Below, piece after piece: positions 21,190-33,500 of a stretch of 64,000 nt of DNA. This stretch comes from Syncephalastrum monosporum B8922 (Eukaryota; Mucoromycota; Mucoromycetes; Mucorales; Syncephalastraceae). The stretch spans positions 372,001-436,000 of the forward strand of contig JNEN01001227.1 of NCBI GenBank assembly GCA_000697355.1, given 5' to 3'. Both the position numbers and the translations under genes were made by a program. Each line of letters begins with the position of its first letter. Position 1 is the first letter of the stretch. The notes beneath the pieces are model-generated. The model had not been told where the DNA came from, did not search any database, and was given only the letters and a program-made list of their open reading frames with translations.

Positions 21190-24100
21190 TTATCGACGGG
21201 ACCGAGGTCGATCGTGGCGACGACTGGAGCGGTCGGATCGCTCACGTTCGAAACGACGCTCGTCACGACGCTCATCGCGATGGCGGCGCTCGCGCGACGG
21301 ACGCTGTTCCTCGCGGCGTTCTTCCTTGACCACACGCTCCTCACGCTTGAGGCGTTCGCTCGGCCGTTCTTCTCGCGTGCGTTCCTCGCGACTCGACCGG
21401 CTTTCGCGTTGCGAGTTGCGCTCTTCCTTGTCTTTCGCCTCCTTGTCCTTGCGATCCTCACGCGACGAGCGATCCTCTTTGGTGTCTCGGTCCTTGGCGC
21501 GCTCCTCTCGGCTGCTGCTTGACTTTTCGTCCCGGCTGGACTTGTCCTCCCGGCCTGCCTTCTCGTCCCGGCTCGCGATCTTGTCCTCGCGGCTGGATTT
21601 CTCGTCCCGCGGGCGATCCTCGCGACTCGACTTTTCGTCACGCGTCGAGCGGCGGTCCCGTGAACTTTCCCGCCGCGTGCGCTTCGATGCGCTGCTGCCG
21701 TTGGCGGTGGCGGGCGTGGCATCCTCGCGCTCGGCCCGCTTGCGGCTGCTTGAGCTGATTTCGTCCTTGGCGGACTCAGCCGGGGCGCCCGCGGCGTCCT
21801 CGCGACGAGTGCGCTTGCTGGAAGAGCTAACTTCGTCTGCGGCAGCATCGCGTTCGCGTTCGCGCTTGCGATCGCGGGACGAGGCGCGCGAGCCTTCCTT
21901 GGACGACGGTGTGGTGGTGTTGTTGTTTGCGCTTTCCTGGCGCCGGCGCGAGTCGCTGGCGGGTTTGCTCGGCGACTGCGGCGGGGCGGGCGATGCGGCG
22001 GCGACTACCTCGGCCTCCGTCTAGAATGACCGTGGGTGAGCATGCTTGTGTCTCTTTTTATTGGCGTGGGTGGCTAGTTGCCCGTCTCTTTCTTACCTTG
22101 TGGCCCAAGAAAACATCCTTGAAAATCCACTTGCTCTTGTATTTCTCGATCAGGCCAAGATAACTGCAGAAAAAAAAAAAAAAGGAAAAAGTGTGAATAG
22201 GAAGACACTAGCATGCGTTTCGCGTGCGGGACATACCTGCGTGCCAAAACCTTGAGATGGTCGCGATCTTCGCGCTGTGCCAGATCCTGGGCGGCCTTGA
22301 GCACCGCTTGACCGTGCTCCTTGACCATGGGGAAGTAAGGGATAAATTGGCGCAAGATCAAGAACGCGTTTCGGATCTGATGACTTTCTCCGGACATGAG
22401 GGCCTGCTCAAAGGCAAGGCTGGTCTTGATATGCCATTTGTGCGTGACGCGGTTAAAGTCGCCCACGCCCAAGAGGTCATCCTTGCTGACTTCCTGGCTC
22501 GAGGTCTGCGGGTTCCACTTCTTTTGGAAGCCAATCAAGCCGTCGCCGTGGGCTTCCTCCGTATAGAGCTTCTCGTCCTTGTGCCACGCCGCGAGTTTGG
22601 CAAACATCCGGGTGATAAAGCGGGCATGGATCGTGGTCTCGTACTCGGTAAAGGTGAGGAGGGCGATGGGAAGGCTTTCGGAGAGGACCTTGTCAAACAG
22701 GGTGAGGCTGGAGAAGTTGCGGGCCGAGATGGCGTGCATGCGCATGATGAACTCGAAGCAATAGACGGCGTCGACCTCGGAAAACATGCTGCGCGGCAAA
22801 AGACAGTGCTGGATGAGGCTCGAGATCAGGCTGAGGCGGTCGACGCTTGTGGAGAACCACCGGGCCTGTGAGGCGCGCAGGAGGGCTGTGATGCGCTCGA
22901 CGTGGGCCTTGTGACGCGGCATGTCTTGCTCCAGCGCATCCAGCATGGCCTGAGCCTGACGCTCGGGCTTGGTGATCGTGTGCGCGCGCTTGTCTTGATA
23001 CAGCGCACGTGTCTCTTGACACCGTTTCACGATATCCGACTGGCGCTGGATGGCAGTGGCATAGTGCTGTTCGGGAAAGCAGATGTCGTACAAGTCGAGC
23101 TGCCAAAAAGTGGCGTAGAACTCGGGGCTCAAAGTTTCGGTGACGCTTGCGTCGAGAATCGCGGTCGTCTGCTCGACGACGGGCGCCAGCAGCGGGTGCG
23201 GCTCGGTCGTCACGTCCACTGTGGTTTCCTCTTCTGCTGCTGTTGCTGCTGTGCGGAGGGCGTCTTGGGTGACGGGCCGGATGATCTGCATGATCACGTT
23301 GGGCGCCAGACGCAGGTCGTCCTTCAGCGCTTTGGCTGTGGGCAGCATGGTCTTGTACTCGGCGGGCTCGAGCACGGTGGTGAGCAGCTCGGTGTACTGT
23401 AAAATGGTCTGGTGGATATGGTCGAGGTGTGCGCCACGCTGATGGGTGCCGAGCGACATTTCGGACGAGACATTGTCGTACAGGCGGTACAGCAGGACCA
23501 AAAGCTCGAGACCGGTGCCGTCCTGGAGCAGGGCCTCCTTGAGGCGGGTCAGAACGCGCTTGCTGGCGCGTCGATTATCGGCCGAGATGGCCTGGAAGGC
23601 TTCGTTCTTGATGGTTTCGCTGCAACCAGCCGAGATGATTTGCTCCTCGGTGATAGTGTTGCCCAAGATCTCGATCCCGCTCAGCTTGGTGATGAACTCG
23701 TTGAAGAGGACCAAATCCTGCACGGAGTCGTCATACCGGAGGCGATAGACCATGTAGCGCAGGAGAGGCTCGGGGTCGATGCCCTGTTTCTTGAAAAGCA
23801 TGCCCGTAAACACCGAGAGCGCACGCAGCCAGGTCGACGTCAGGCCGTCGGGCTTGGTCTTGGGGCGCTTCATCTTGCCCGCGCCGCGCGAGCCCGTCCA
23901 CTTCTCGGTGAGCAGGTAGCCCAGGATGTCGTACGATAGCGACGAGAGGTAGCGACACCCGTCAGCCATGAGAGGGGCCATGTTGTCAAAGTTTTGGATC
24001 TGCTCAAGGACGATGTTGAAGACGATAAGGGGGTTGCATGTCGCGAGCTTGCCGAGTTCACGGCCGCACTGGCGCACATCGGATTTGGAAACGCGTCTAG

Positions 24101-26327
24101 ATGAGAGAGTATGAGTACGGTAAAAACTATGGGGCGGGGAAGGGGAACTTTGCTACAACTCACCGCATCACGTCTTTGGCACCGCGCTCGGCTTCGACCT
24201 TGAGAAGTTTGGTCTCGGTGGATTTCTTGTAAAAGTCGTTGGCCCATTCACCATACAGAGCACATCTAACGTCCCCATGGTCAGCAAAAGAGGAATATAA
24301 TAACTATCATGTGCGATGCCTATACACACGTGGCCGTATAGATACCTTTCTTTGTAGCTAAGCATGTTGAGAAGTTCCCAGACAATTTCATTGGTGCCGG
24401 GATTGCACTTGCTAAAGGACACGGCAGGAAGGAAGACTTCGCGGATCATGCTGAGCGAGTATTTTCTGCTGTCCATAAAGTCTGTCTCGCGGTCGAGCAT
24501 GACATGCACGATCTGGGAAAGTTTCTTGATGAGGTTGGGCGCCAGATAGGTCTTGAACTTGGCCAGCTTCATGAACGGCAAAAAGACCGTGATCAGGTCT
24601 TCGTGGGTCGTGCAGGTCGGGATGCTGTCTTTCCAGTCGTGGTAAAAGAAATGGTATTGGAAGCCCTGTTTGAGATCGTACTTGCCGTCACGGAGGGCCA
24701 AGGTGGTCAAGATGGGCTTCAGTTCGGGCATGGCGTCCAGGTGCGCGCGCTTGAGCTCGGAGCGCTGCACCGATTGCTGCAGACGCTCCTGACCTTGCTG
24801 GACCGTTTCGGGCACATAGGCTTTCCAGACGGGGTCGAGCATAACGTCACAGATGCGGTAAATGGAGTGAGCGAGCTCGGGGTGCAGCTCAATGAGCTTA
24901 TCGTACTTGTAAAAGATGACCTCGGCGTGGGCGACGTCGCCAATGGAGAGCAAGGCCTTGGCGAGTTCGACAATGTCGTTGGCGGTGTAGCCGTCGCGCT
25001 TTGGGTTTTGCAAGAGGTTGGCCTTGGGTTCGGGAGCGAGCATCTCGGTCGAGCCGTCTTCGCCAAGGGCGCCGAACTGTGCAAGCATACCACCGGAGTG
25101 TGTGTTGATCTCGGTGTCCATGAACTCCAGGTAGTCCTTGCGAAGGGCCTCCATGTCTTTCTCGTAGGGCAGCATGTAGGGCAGGATATCCTCGAGCTTG
25201 ATGAGGCGGTGCTTGATGAGGAGAGCCACGGCGTAGTAGTACTCTGAGGCGACGTTCTTCTTTTCAGTGAACTGGTAGTACATGAACTTGAAGCCGAGGA
25301 GCTGGGCCATCATGGTCGAATGGATCTGGTTCTGCGTCTCTTCGTCCGTGCTCGACTCGATCTGGATCCAGCCTGACAGGCGCAGGAGCTGAATCCAGAA
25401 TGCGTGATTAAACGTGATTTCGCGAATGTAATAGTCGAGAAGGATGTCCAGGACGCGGTTTGGATCAAGGTGGAAGTTGCCTACACAAAAGCATCATCAA
25501 TGCATACAATGAGATCTAGGTTGATACATCGCAAATAACAAGAGGAATCATCCGTTGCCTACCAATATGCGAGGCAATTCTCTGAAGGAAGAAGGGCAAG
25601 CGTTCGAGGGGCGTCGGCTGCTGTCGACCGTACTTGTCGGGCTTGATGTCCATGCTGCCCATAATCAAGTCATCGATGAGACCAGTAAAACCTGCATTGT
25701 CTTCTCGATGCAGATTGAACTTGTTCTGCTTGTACCTTTTTACAAAAAGAAAAAATCAGCTAAAGGCAGCCACAATGAAGAGCGTATTCACTTACAGCAT
25801 GGACGTGTTAAGACGCACAAGACGGCGGTCAAAGAACTTTTTGTCCTGAATGATGCCTGCATCTTGCAAGATCTGGCTGGAAAAGTGTATCTTGTTGTCC
25901 GCATCGCTGAGGATGCCCTTTTCCTAAAGCAGCCGTAAGTTTGACAAGGTACACTAAGAAGAAAGCAACGTACGTGGGCTCCTTTGATGATGGCAATGAG
26001 ATTGGTGCGCTTTCTGTCGACCTGTTCCTTTTGGTCGCCCTGGAGACCCATTTCGAGCCAGCTCTCGATCTGCAGGTCGGTTGACTTAAGCGAGTTGATG
26101 AAGAGGGTGCGGACGTCAATGTCGAGGTTGGGGAAGGTCAGATCGTCTTCTGAAAGCATGCGCCCCATGAAATTGAGGAAGCTCTCGACAGAACGGTCGC
26201 CCACGCACGCGTCATAGACGGCAAAGGTGATTAGATCACGGAATGGGTTGGAGTCAGCAAGTAAGCTGTAGGACGGCGCCAGCTCTTTTGCCTTGGCCAC
26301 TTCTTGTTCGACAGACACGTTGTCCAT
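21190..26327 (-). CDS. THO2: THO complex subunit 2 (THOC2)
   Basis: Largest scaffold subunit of the nuclear THO/TREX complex, which couples transcription to mRNP packaging and export. About 1,550 residues over several exons, starting at MDNVSVEQEV (26327). Conserved blocks include LLGFKFMYYQF, LSYDILGYLLTEKW, ALSVFTGMLFKK and HSRKYSLSMIREVFL-like sequence, in the order expected for THO2. The last exon encodes a low-complexity tail of Ser/Arg/Asp/Glu/Lys repeats such as SSREDR and RDEKSS, ending PRSRR. RS/RE-type tails are known in THO2, but this one is long and very repetitive. Other open frames over the same DNA are shadows of this biased sequence. The TTG at 26369 was not taken as the start. 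Confidence 0.93.
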
Positions 26328-26522
26328 GGCAGATAGACAGAGACAAAGCAACTGGGGGACGTCGGTCAAGAAAGAGAGTCGACAAGGTGATGCCCACGAC
26401 GACCCGCTGGCCCATCCGCTTTTTTGTGTATATTAAAAGTCCGCATTTAACAGACTGCTGTATTTGACAGAGACCCACCGCTAAGAGGTGGCGTGCATAG
26501 GCTACAGGAGGCCAAAGCGCTT

Positions 26523-27819
26523 TCACGCATTCGCTTTGATACGAGGATGCATCTCACGCTTGTGGCTCAGAACGCTGCGCGCGTCAAAGAAGACCTGGTC
26601 ACAGAAATAGCATTGAAAAAGTGGGCTGTGGCCATGGACGTTTTGCATATGCTCGTCACGGTAGAACCGCGTGTCGAACTTTTCTGGACAGAACAGGCAC
26701 TGCATCCTTGATTCTGGATGGTGGTGGTTCAAGTGCATGGTCAGGCCTCTGCGTGTCGCGTACTCATGGTCACAGAAACGACAAGGGAAGGCCAAAAAGT
26801 CTTTGCAAGAGGGCGAAGCATGTGCTTGGTCTTGGATGACGGGGTCGCCCGGCATGGTATAGGGAAATGCAAGTTTCTCACAGCATGGACACGGGTGATG
26901 GATATGCTGATGGCCTGTCAAGAGCCGTAGGGCGTGGAAGGCGAGATCGCAGACCTCGCATTGCCACGTATACTGCGGGGAGTCGGCGGAAGCATGGCGC
27001 CTGCGGACATGCAAACGCACGCTGTAGGTTCGCGAGAACGTCTGGTGGCAGACGGGGCACGTCGGCTTGCCCTGCTTTGGCTTATTGATCGGTGTCGCTG
27101 CCTCGTTCGTATCACCGGCGAGTCTTCTCTCTCGGACGCACGACGTTGTTTTCGGCCGCCGTGCGATCTGACTCGGTGCACCGTTCTTTCTGGGCCTGGC
27201 CGCCTTCTCCTTGTCTTGGATGTGAGCGGGGCCAAGCAGGCCTTCTTTGACGGATCCAGGGCCCATAAACCCGACTTCTTTTCGCTGATGATTCGATGCC
27301 TTTGCATAACCGTCTCCAGAAGCCGGGGGCAGCACATGCTTTCTGGAAGGTGCTGCCCCATGCTTAGCAAGGGTGGCGTGTACATCCTCCGCTGACAGCT
27401 TTCTATCGTCCTTGAAGAGAGCGGGTTCTTTTGGGGATGCAGGATGCATACGCGCCGTCTTGCCTGGAGAAGGACGGTGAGTAGACTGAGATACAGATCG
27501 ATACGAAGATCGTGTTTCAGGCACGCTGTTTCTAGTAGCTGATTTCATGAGGGGAGTGCTGTGCCGAGAGACACGCCGCAGGGGCGGTTCTGAGGGTAAG
27601 GCTCGAGATAGTAGAGTGGCATGGTCTTTTCTGAGATGGTGCGCGACCTGCTTCTGCAACAGTGTGACACCACACAGTTTGCAAGTGAAATGACCACGGG
27701 TTAACTGGACATGGTCTGAATGGGCTTCTGCAATGTGCTGGAGAAGCCTCATTTTATGCAGAAAGACGGTGTTGCATAATGAGCAAGCAGGAGCGGTGTT
27801 TCTGCTGCTACTGCTACTG

Positions 27820-27863
<44 letters not shown>

Positions 27864-27947
27864 AGACGAGGCGTTCACGCTTGTTCCCGGGCTCTGTGGG
27901 TTCGTCTGGGATGGCCGACGCGTGTTGGTAGCGCTTGAGGTGAACAT
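26523..27947 (-). CDS. C2H2 zinc-finger protein
   Basis: Single-exon ORF of 474 residues. It begins MFTSSATNTRR, then has a pure serine run (residues about 28-48). At least seven C2H2 or C2H2-like fingers follow: CSLCNTVF and CKLCGVTL near residues 55-110, then after a basic disordered linker CPVCHQTF, CEVCDLAF, CRFCDHEY, CLFCPEKF and CYFCDQVF to near the end. Probably a nuclear nucleic-acid-binding protein; the target is unknown. The linkers between fingers are irregular and lack the TGEKP type, so contiguous DNA reading by all fingers is not certain. No ortholog is recognised. Confidence 0.85.
27803..27862 (-). repeat. AGC trinucleotide repeat encoding polyserine
   Basis: Near-perfect GCT units on the plus strand (with three CTA interruptions on the left) encode about 20 serines in the zinc-finger protein. 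Such a pure tract is prone to length change. Confidence 0.9.
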
Positions 27948-28236
27948 TGCTCTAAAAGAGGCTGTTGTGTCCAGGAAAATGGAAAAAAAGGGGGTGAAAA
28001 GCTTATTTTGTGCGTGTCAAGTGATCGTCCAAGATGGCTTCCTTTTATATGTGCGTTACGAGGTCAGCTATATTTGTACATGGGTGCAATAGGGGGGATC
28101 GAGTTACTATATTATGCTATGGGTTGCAAGGTATGTATAATGCAAAGTGGAGAGGTCCGGGGAGCGTGAGATATGCATATGAATGACAAAGAAGGGGAAT
28201 CGCAAGAGTGCAACGGTTTGCTCATGAGGAACGGCC

Positions 28237-29490
28237 CTAGTCTGAGGAATCGTCGTCTGAATCGGAACTGACCGAGACAGAAGACACGTCGTCCATGTCG
28301 AGGTCGGTATCGCCGTGGGAGGCAGCCGTTTCTTGGGACATATGCGAGGAGGAATCCGATTCGGTCTGGTTGCCGCTCTGCATCTCGGCCCTGAATGCCT
28401 CCAGGTCGATGCCACGGTAGCGCGTCCGGGAAGCGCGCGACGACTTGCCTTGGCTGCGTCGATCCGCCTTTTTGGCCTGTAAAACGCGGCGACTGTCCCA
28501 GCCTTGCTGCAGAATGTAAACGGAAGCCCAGTAGTTTTCGCATTCATCCAAGGGCAAGTTGAGTCTCTTTCGAGCGATCTTGTTAAAGTTCTCCACCGCG
28601 GTCTGGCGGAAAAGCACAGGGATCCTGACCCACGGCACGCCTTTGGTAGTCCTGGGGGTCCATCCGGTGGCCTCGATATCGCGGTCGAGCATTTCGTAGA
28701 TGGGTTTGCGCAGCTCGGCCAGCTGGTTGTACTCCTCAAAGCAGTCCTCGTCGTCTTTGTCGGGCATGTTGTGGCGGAAGACGTGGTTGATGATGTGCTG
28801 CTTTGAGATCTGCTCAACCACTTCACGGCCTCCCTTGATCCTTCTGGGACGCGGGATGGTGAAGTTGGAAGCAACAATGTCGCCTTCGTCCGGCTGTTCT
28901 TGCGGCGGCGGCGGCAACGGTTTATCCTCGTCAGCAATGATCTTTGCAAATTCGTTTTCTTCTTCCTCACTGCTGCTCAAGTCGTCGTGCTCTGGATCCC
29001 AATCCTCCATAAACTTGATGAGATCATCCAGCGCGATATGGACTTGCTTTGCGGCGAGTTCGACCGCTGCGTGGTCGTCTTCCACTTCGACTTCTTCCCC
29101 AAAGAAGTGTCTGATGTTTTCGAAAAGCGGCCCGTCGTCTTCTATGTCTTCAATACCTTTGAAACGTGCGTAGTCCTCGTCGTCGCTGTCTTCCGCGTCT
29201 GTCCACTCCTCGCCATCGTCTTCTTCCATCGGCTTGTCGTCTCCGTCGTCGTCCTCGTCAGCGGGTATGGCTTCCCGTGGGTCGTGCGAATATGACGCTG
29301 ACGCTGACGCTGACGCTGACTCTAGCTCTGACTCTAACTCTGACTCTGACTCTGACTCTGATTCGCGTTCATCGTCTGATTCCGTCGCTTCACCCATTGA
29401 CTCGTCTTCGTCTGTTACAAACTGTGTGGGCGGCGGGGGCGGAACGACAAGGCGCTGCTTGCCTTTCTTCTTTTCGGACATGGCTGCCAT
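28237..29490 (-). CDS. Hypothetical acidic protein
   Basis: Single-exon ORF of 417 codons from ATG 29490 (MAAMSEKKKGKQR). The first 200 residues are highly acidic, with a patterned SESESESELESELESASASASAS run near residue 45 and many Asp/Glu blocks. A more ordered, basic half follows, with KQHIINHVFRHNMP, WVRIPVLFRQTAVENFN and ENYWASVYILQQGWDS. A Ser/Asp tail ends it. I do not recognise the family. Composition suggests a nuclear or chromatin-associated protein, but that is only a guess. It shares a 250 bp divergent promoter with NDUFS4. Confidence 0.75.
   Translation of the reverse strand: MAAMSEKKKGKQRLVVPPPPPTQFVTDEDESMGEATESDDERESESESESELESELESASASASASYSHDPREAIPADEDDDGDDKPMEEDDGEEWTDAEDSDDEDYARFKGIEDIEDDGPLFENIRHFFGEEVEVEDDHAAVELAAKQVHIALDDLIKFMEDWDPEHDDLSSSEEEENEFAKIIADEDKPLPPPPQEQPDEGDIVASNFTIPRPRRIKGGREVVEQISKQHIINHVFRHNMPDKDDEDCFEEYNQLAELRKPIYEMLDRDIEATGWTPRTTKGVPWVRIPVLFRQTAVENFNKIARKRLNLPLDECENYWASVYILQQGWDSRRVLQAKKADRRSQGKSSRASRTRYRGIDLEAFRAEMQSGNQTESDSSSHMSQETAASHGDTDLDMDDVSSVSVSSDSDDDSSD
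29297..29361 (-). repeat. Hexanucleotide repeat (GACGCT / GACTCT units)
   Basis: Tandem GACGCT then GACTCT units on the plus strand encode the alternating Ser-Ala and Ser-Glu stretch of the acidic protein. Confidence 0.9.
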
Positions 29491-29616
29491 GGGAGACAGG
29501 TCCAAGCAACGTGTCAGGATAGAGGAACGCGTCCAAAGCTCCGCTTCTTTTTACTTTTTGGGTTGAAGCCAAATACAATGCTGCATCAGAAATCGAATAT
29601 CAGCGCATCCAAGAGG

Positions 29617-29624
29617 TGACGTCA
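29617..29624. promoter_or_regulatory. TGACGTCA palindrome in the NDUFS4 divergent promoter
   Basis: Exact CRE-type octamer in the 250 bp between the acidic-protein start (29490) and the NDUFS4 start (29741). ATF/CREB-type bZIP factors bind this sequence in fungi and animals. The same octamer occurs in the COX6/ATP20 promoter. Confidence 0.6.
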
Positions 29625-29740
29625 CGAGCAGTGGGTCCCCGAGCAGCAGCCACAGACCGACACAAAAATGAGAGGGGCCGGCAAGGCACGGCCAGGAGAC
29701 TTGCAAAGTCATACACCCCACTCTCTCTCACCCTCCACCC

Positions 29741-30510
29741 ATGAGTTCTGCCATTGCTCGATCCCTCCGAACGAGCCGCACCTGGAGCGTTGCTGCCCGC
29801 CGCTTCGCTTCCACCGAGGCCGCCTCCTCTTCGAACCAGGTCACTCGCGCCGACCAGCCCACCGCTGCTGTCGACGCCGTGTCCGGTGCTCCCGGTACGC
29901 ATGCGTTGCTCATTAAACACGCTCTCCTCACTCTTCATTCATTCCAGAGGCCCTGACCCTCGAGCGCACCGTCCGTATCTTCAGCCCTGCTAAGCCTGCC
30001 ACCCAATCCGGAAAGAACAACACCCGCTACTGGCGCATCGTACGTCGCCCCTCACACACCCATCACACACGACTAGACTAACACGGACACTGACCCCATC
30101 GCTGCTTCTTTATGACAGGAATTCGACATTATGGAGGATGGCAACCGTTGGGAGAACCCGCTTATCGGCTGGGCCTCCAGTTCCGATTACCAGCAGTCCC
30201 TGGCCATGAAGTTCTGGTCCAAGGAGGCCGCCATCGGTTTTGCTGAGAAGCAAGGTAAACACCCCAAGCAAAAGCAAAAACAAAAGCAAAAGCAAAACCA
30301 GAGCAGTCATGTGATCATCCCTATATATACCTACATATACCTACATACCTACATACATTACATACATACATGGATACTCAACATGGCTATTATACCACAG
30401 GTTGGAACTACTATGTCCAGGAGCCCAAGGCCGTCAAGTTTGTCAAGAAGGCCTACGCGGACAACTACAAATACTCGGCTGGTCCCCTCAGAATGATCAA
30501 GACCAAATAA
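29741..30510 (+). CDS. NDUFS4: NADH:ubiquinone oxidoreductase NDUFS4-type subunit (fungal 21 kDa)
   Basis: Accessory subunit at the N-module/Q-module junction of mitochondrial complex I. Exons 29741-29894, 29948-30039, 30119-30254 and 30401-30510 give 163 residues. The first 30 residues (MSSAIARSLRTSRTW...) are rich in Arg/Ser/Ala and suit a presequence. The core has RIFSPAKPATQSG, RYWRIEFDI, ENPLIGWASSSDY and AIGFAEKQGWNYYVQEP, all signature NDUFS4 segments. The end is LRMIKTK. Intron 3 carries AAGCAAA and TACATACC repeats. A TGACGTCA element lies about 120 bp upstream. Confidence 0.95.
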
Positions 30511-30591
30511 ATACACCCTCCCCCAGAAACCATGACACACGCTTGTTGTTTACATAGAATACAATCCAACACCGTTGAACTTTTTACATGT

Positions 30592-33500
30592 TTACAAATG
30601 GCTTTCAAAGGGACGTGCATCGCCCGCCTTGATCGGCGTCAACCCCGCCGCATCCAGGACGTCCCAGATCGTGCGTGCAAACACAAACAGGATATCCGCC
30701 TTGACGCTCTCCGGCACATCCGCCTCCACGTCTTTGCGGTTGCGGTCCGGCAGAATGATCTTGCGGATACCCGCTCGGTGCGCCGAGATCACTTTCTCCT
30801 TGATGCCGCCGACAGGCAGCACCTGGCCACGCAGCGAGATTTCGCCCGTCATGGCTGTCGTCGGCGACACGCACAGCGTGGAAAAGAGCGAGACGAGCGA
30901 ACACACGAGGGTCACGCCTGCGCTCGGTCCATCCTTTGGCACAGCGCCGTGCGGGAAGTGGATGTGCACGTCGTGCTGCTCGACCAGGTTCGTCGTCGCT
31001 GTCGTCGCAATCTTGAGCTCGTACGCGTGCGCCTTGACCCACGTCAGCGCAATCTGGGCCGATTCTTTGATCACATCGCCCAAGGATCCTAGCTCTGGCG
31101 TTAGTGATACTGATACACCCTAGAGAGTGCTCGCCATGGCATACCTGTCAGACTGAGGCTGCCTTTGCCTGGCATTTTCGTGGATTCGACAAAGAGGATG
31201 CCACCATTGCCGCTGCCCGAGTAAGCGAGTCCGGTGACTACGCCTGCCACCGCATCGCGTTCTGCCACTTCCTTTTCATACACAGGCACCTAGCAACGAC
31301 ATGACGTGTGAGCTTCTTCTTTTCCTTCTTTTCTTAGCTTTGTTCCTATCGACACAACGTACTCCCAGGATCTCCCGCACTTCCTCCATATCCACACGCG
31401 GCTTGTAATTGAACTCGTGGCCGTGGTCCCTCAGGTCTGCCAGTTGCACACATTTGCCGCGCACAATGGACGCCAGCGTCCGCTCCAGGCTTCTGACACC
31501 GCTCTCGCGCGTGTACTGCTCCGCGACCTTGAGCAAGACATCGTCGGAGAGGATGACCTGCTCCAAACCGAGGCCATGCTGGCTGATTTGCTTGGGCAAC
31601 AAGTGGGTCTGTGCAATGTGGAGCTTTTCTTCAAAGGTGTAACCATGCAAGTGGATGACTTCCATTCTGTCCAGGAGAGGGGCTGGAATGGTATCGAGCG
31701 AGTTGGCGGTGGCGATGAACATGATGTTCGAGAGGTCATAGGGTACGTTGAGATAGTGGTCGCTGAAAGTATGGTTCTGTTCGGGATCGAGCACTTCCAG
31801 GAGAGCAGCCGCTAGATGGATATGAATCAAAGATGACGTGTTGTTTTAATTCAGTGCGTCTCTGATGTATAGAGAACAGGCACATACCTGGATCACCATG
31901 AATCGACGAGTGGACAAGTTTATCCACCTCATCTATATACATAATAGACATGAGTTACCTTATTTCAGCAGATGGAGCTGGGTTTCTTACCTAGCAGGAA
32001 CACTGGGTTGTTCACGCCGCACCGCCGTAAGCTCTGGATAATTAGACCGGGCATGGCTCCTACGTACGTGCGACGGTGGCCCCTGGACATGTAGTATGAG
32101 CTACAGCCGATTCCCTACGCGTCCCTCCCTGGTACTTGCCTCAAATCTGCCTCGTCGCGCACGCCACCTAATGCAATGCGATGGAACTTGCGGCCCAGGG
32201 CAGTCGCGATTGACTTTCCGAGCGACGTTTTTCCCACACCCGGCTGTGTTTACCGCTTGTCAATAACAATCGTCAAGAGAGATATGATAGAATCACTTAC
32301 AGGTCCGACAAAACAAATGATGGGCGCCTTCATGTCGCCCTTGACCTTGAGCACCGCCAGGTACTCAATGATGCGCTTTTTGACCTGCGCAAGGCCGAAA
32401 TGGTCGCCTTCGAGCTGCTGCTTGGCACGGCCCAGATCGAGCGGCGCGTTGGTCTGTTTCGACCACGGCATGTCGGCCATGAGCTCGAGGTAGTTGCGCA
32501 CGACCGACCACTCGGCCGAAGATGGTTGCAGGCGCTGGAGCCGTTTGAGCTCGCGCTGCGCGACAGCAAGCGCCTCGTTGGGAAGTTTGGCTTCCACGAG
32601 CCGTCGGTTGAGCTGGGCAACGTCGTCTTCGTCCTTGTCGCTGTTGTCTTCAGACGACTCACCTAGCTCCTTCTTGATGGCTTCCAGCTGCAAAAAAAGA
32701 ACAAATAAAGGAAAAGAAATATGTAAATTCTCCAAGATCTACCCATTGCCCTTTTTTTCTTACCTGTTGTCTCAAGTAGAACTCTCGTTGCTTTTTGCTG
32801 AGGTTGCCCTCCACACTGGAGTGGATCTGTTCTGAGATGCGCAATACCTATTTTTTTTTGTCATATAGATATAGATTTGAGCCCAAGTGAAAACATAAAA
32901 AGGAGATGCCTTACGTGAAGCTGCCGCGTCATCCATTCAGTCGCCATCGCGAGCCGTTCTTTGACGTTGGAATTTGACAGCATTTGCAGCTTCTCCTCAA
33001 ACGAGGTTTCGATGACACACACGAGCATATCAGCCATGACAGGCGAAGGTTGACTCTCGACGAGCTTGGCCAGTTGCTGGACCAAACTCTCGGGTATCTG
33101 GAGGTGGCGCATCTTGTCAACAAATTCGCGCGCCAGTGCTTTGAACGTGACCATCTCCTCCGTGGCCGTATTCTGAACGTCCCCGACCGATTTGGTGCGG
33201 GCAAGGAGAAAGCCGTCAGGATCGGTACGAAAGGATTCAATGTGAACACGCGTGATGCCTTCGAGGAATATGCCATAGACACCGACGTCGAGCCGCTGGA
33301 CGCGCACGATGCGGCCCATGCAAGCATAACGCGATAGGTTCGGGCGAAGCGCCAGCGGTACAAGCTGTTTGGGCATGTTTTCGGGAGGGATAGGCGAGGG
33401 CGCGAGTGGCGTGGCCTGCGGCACACCATGAATGTCGTCGTCGTCGTCTGATACACCTGCTGCGGTGCGCAAGGGCACGCAGGCGAGGTGAAGCTCGTGG

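Noticed and set aside
21165..22024. Long Arg/Ala-rich and Ser/Arg-rich frames on both strands
   Set aside because: They overlap the repetitive THO2 tail in other frames. The THO2 frame (SSREDR repeats) continues the conserved upstream exons and ends at 21190.
27733..28092. Leucine-repeat ORF on the plus strand
   Set aside because: It is the antisense shadow of the polyserine tract in the zinc-finger gene.
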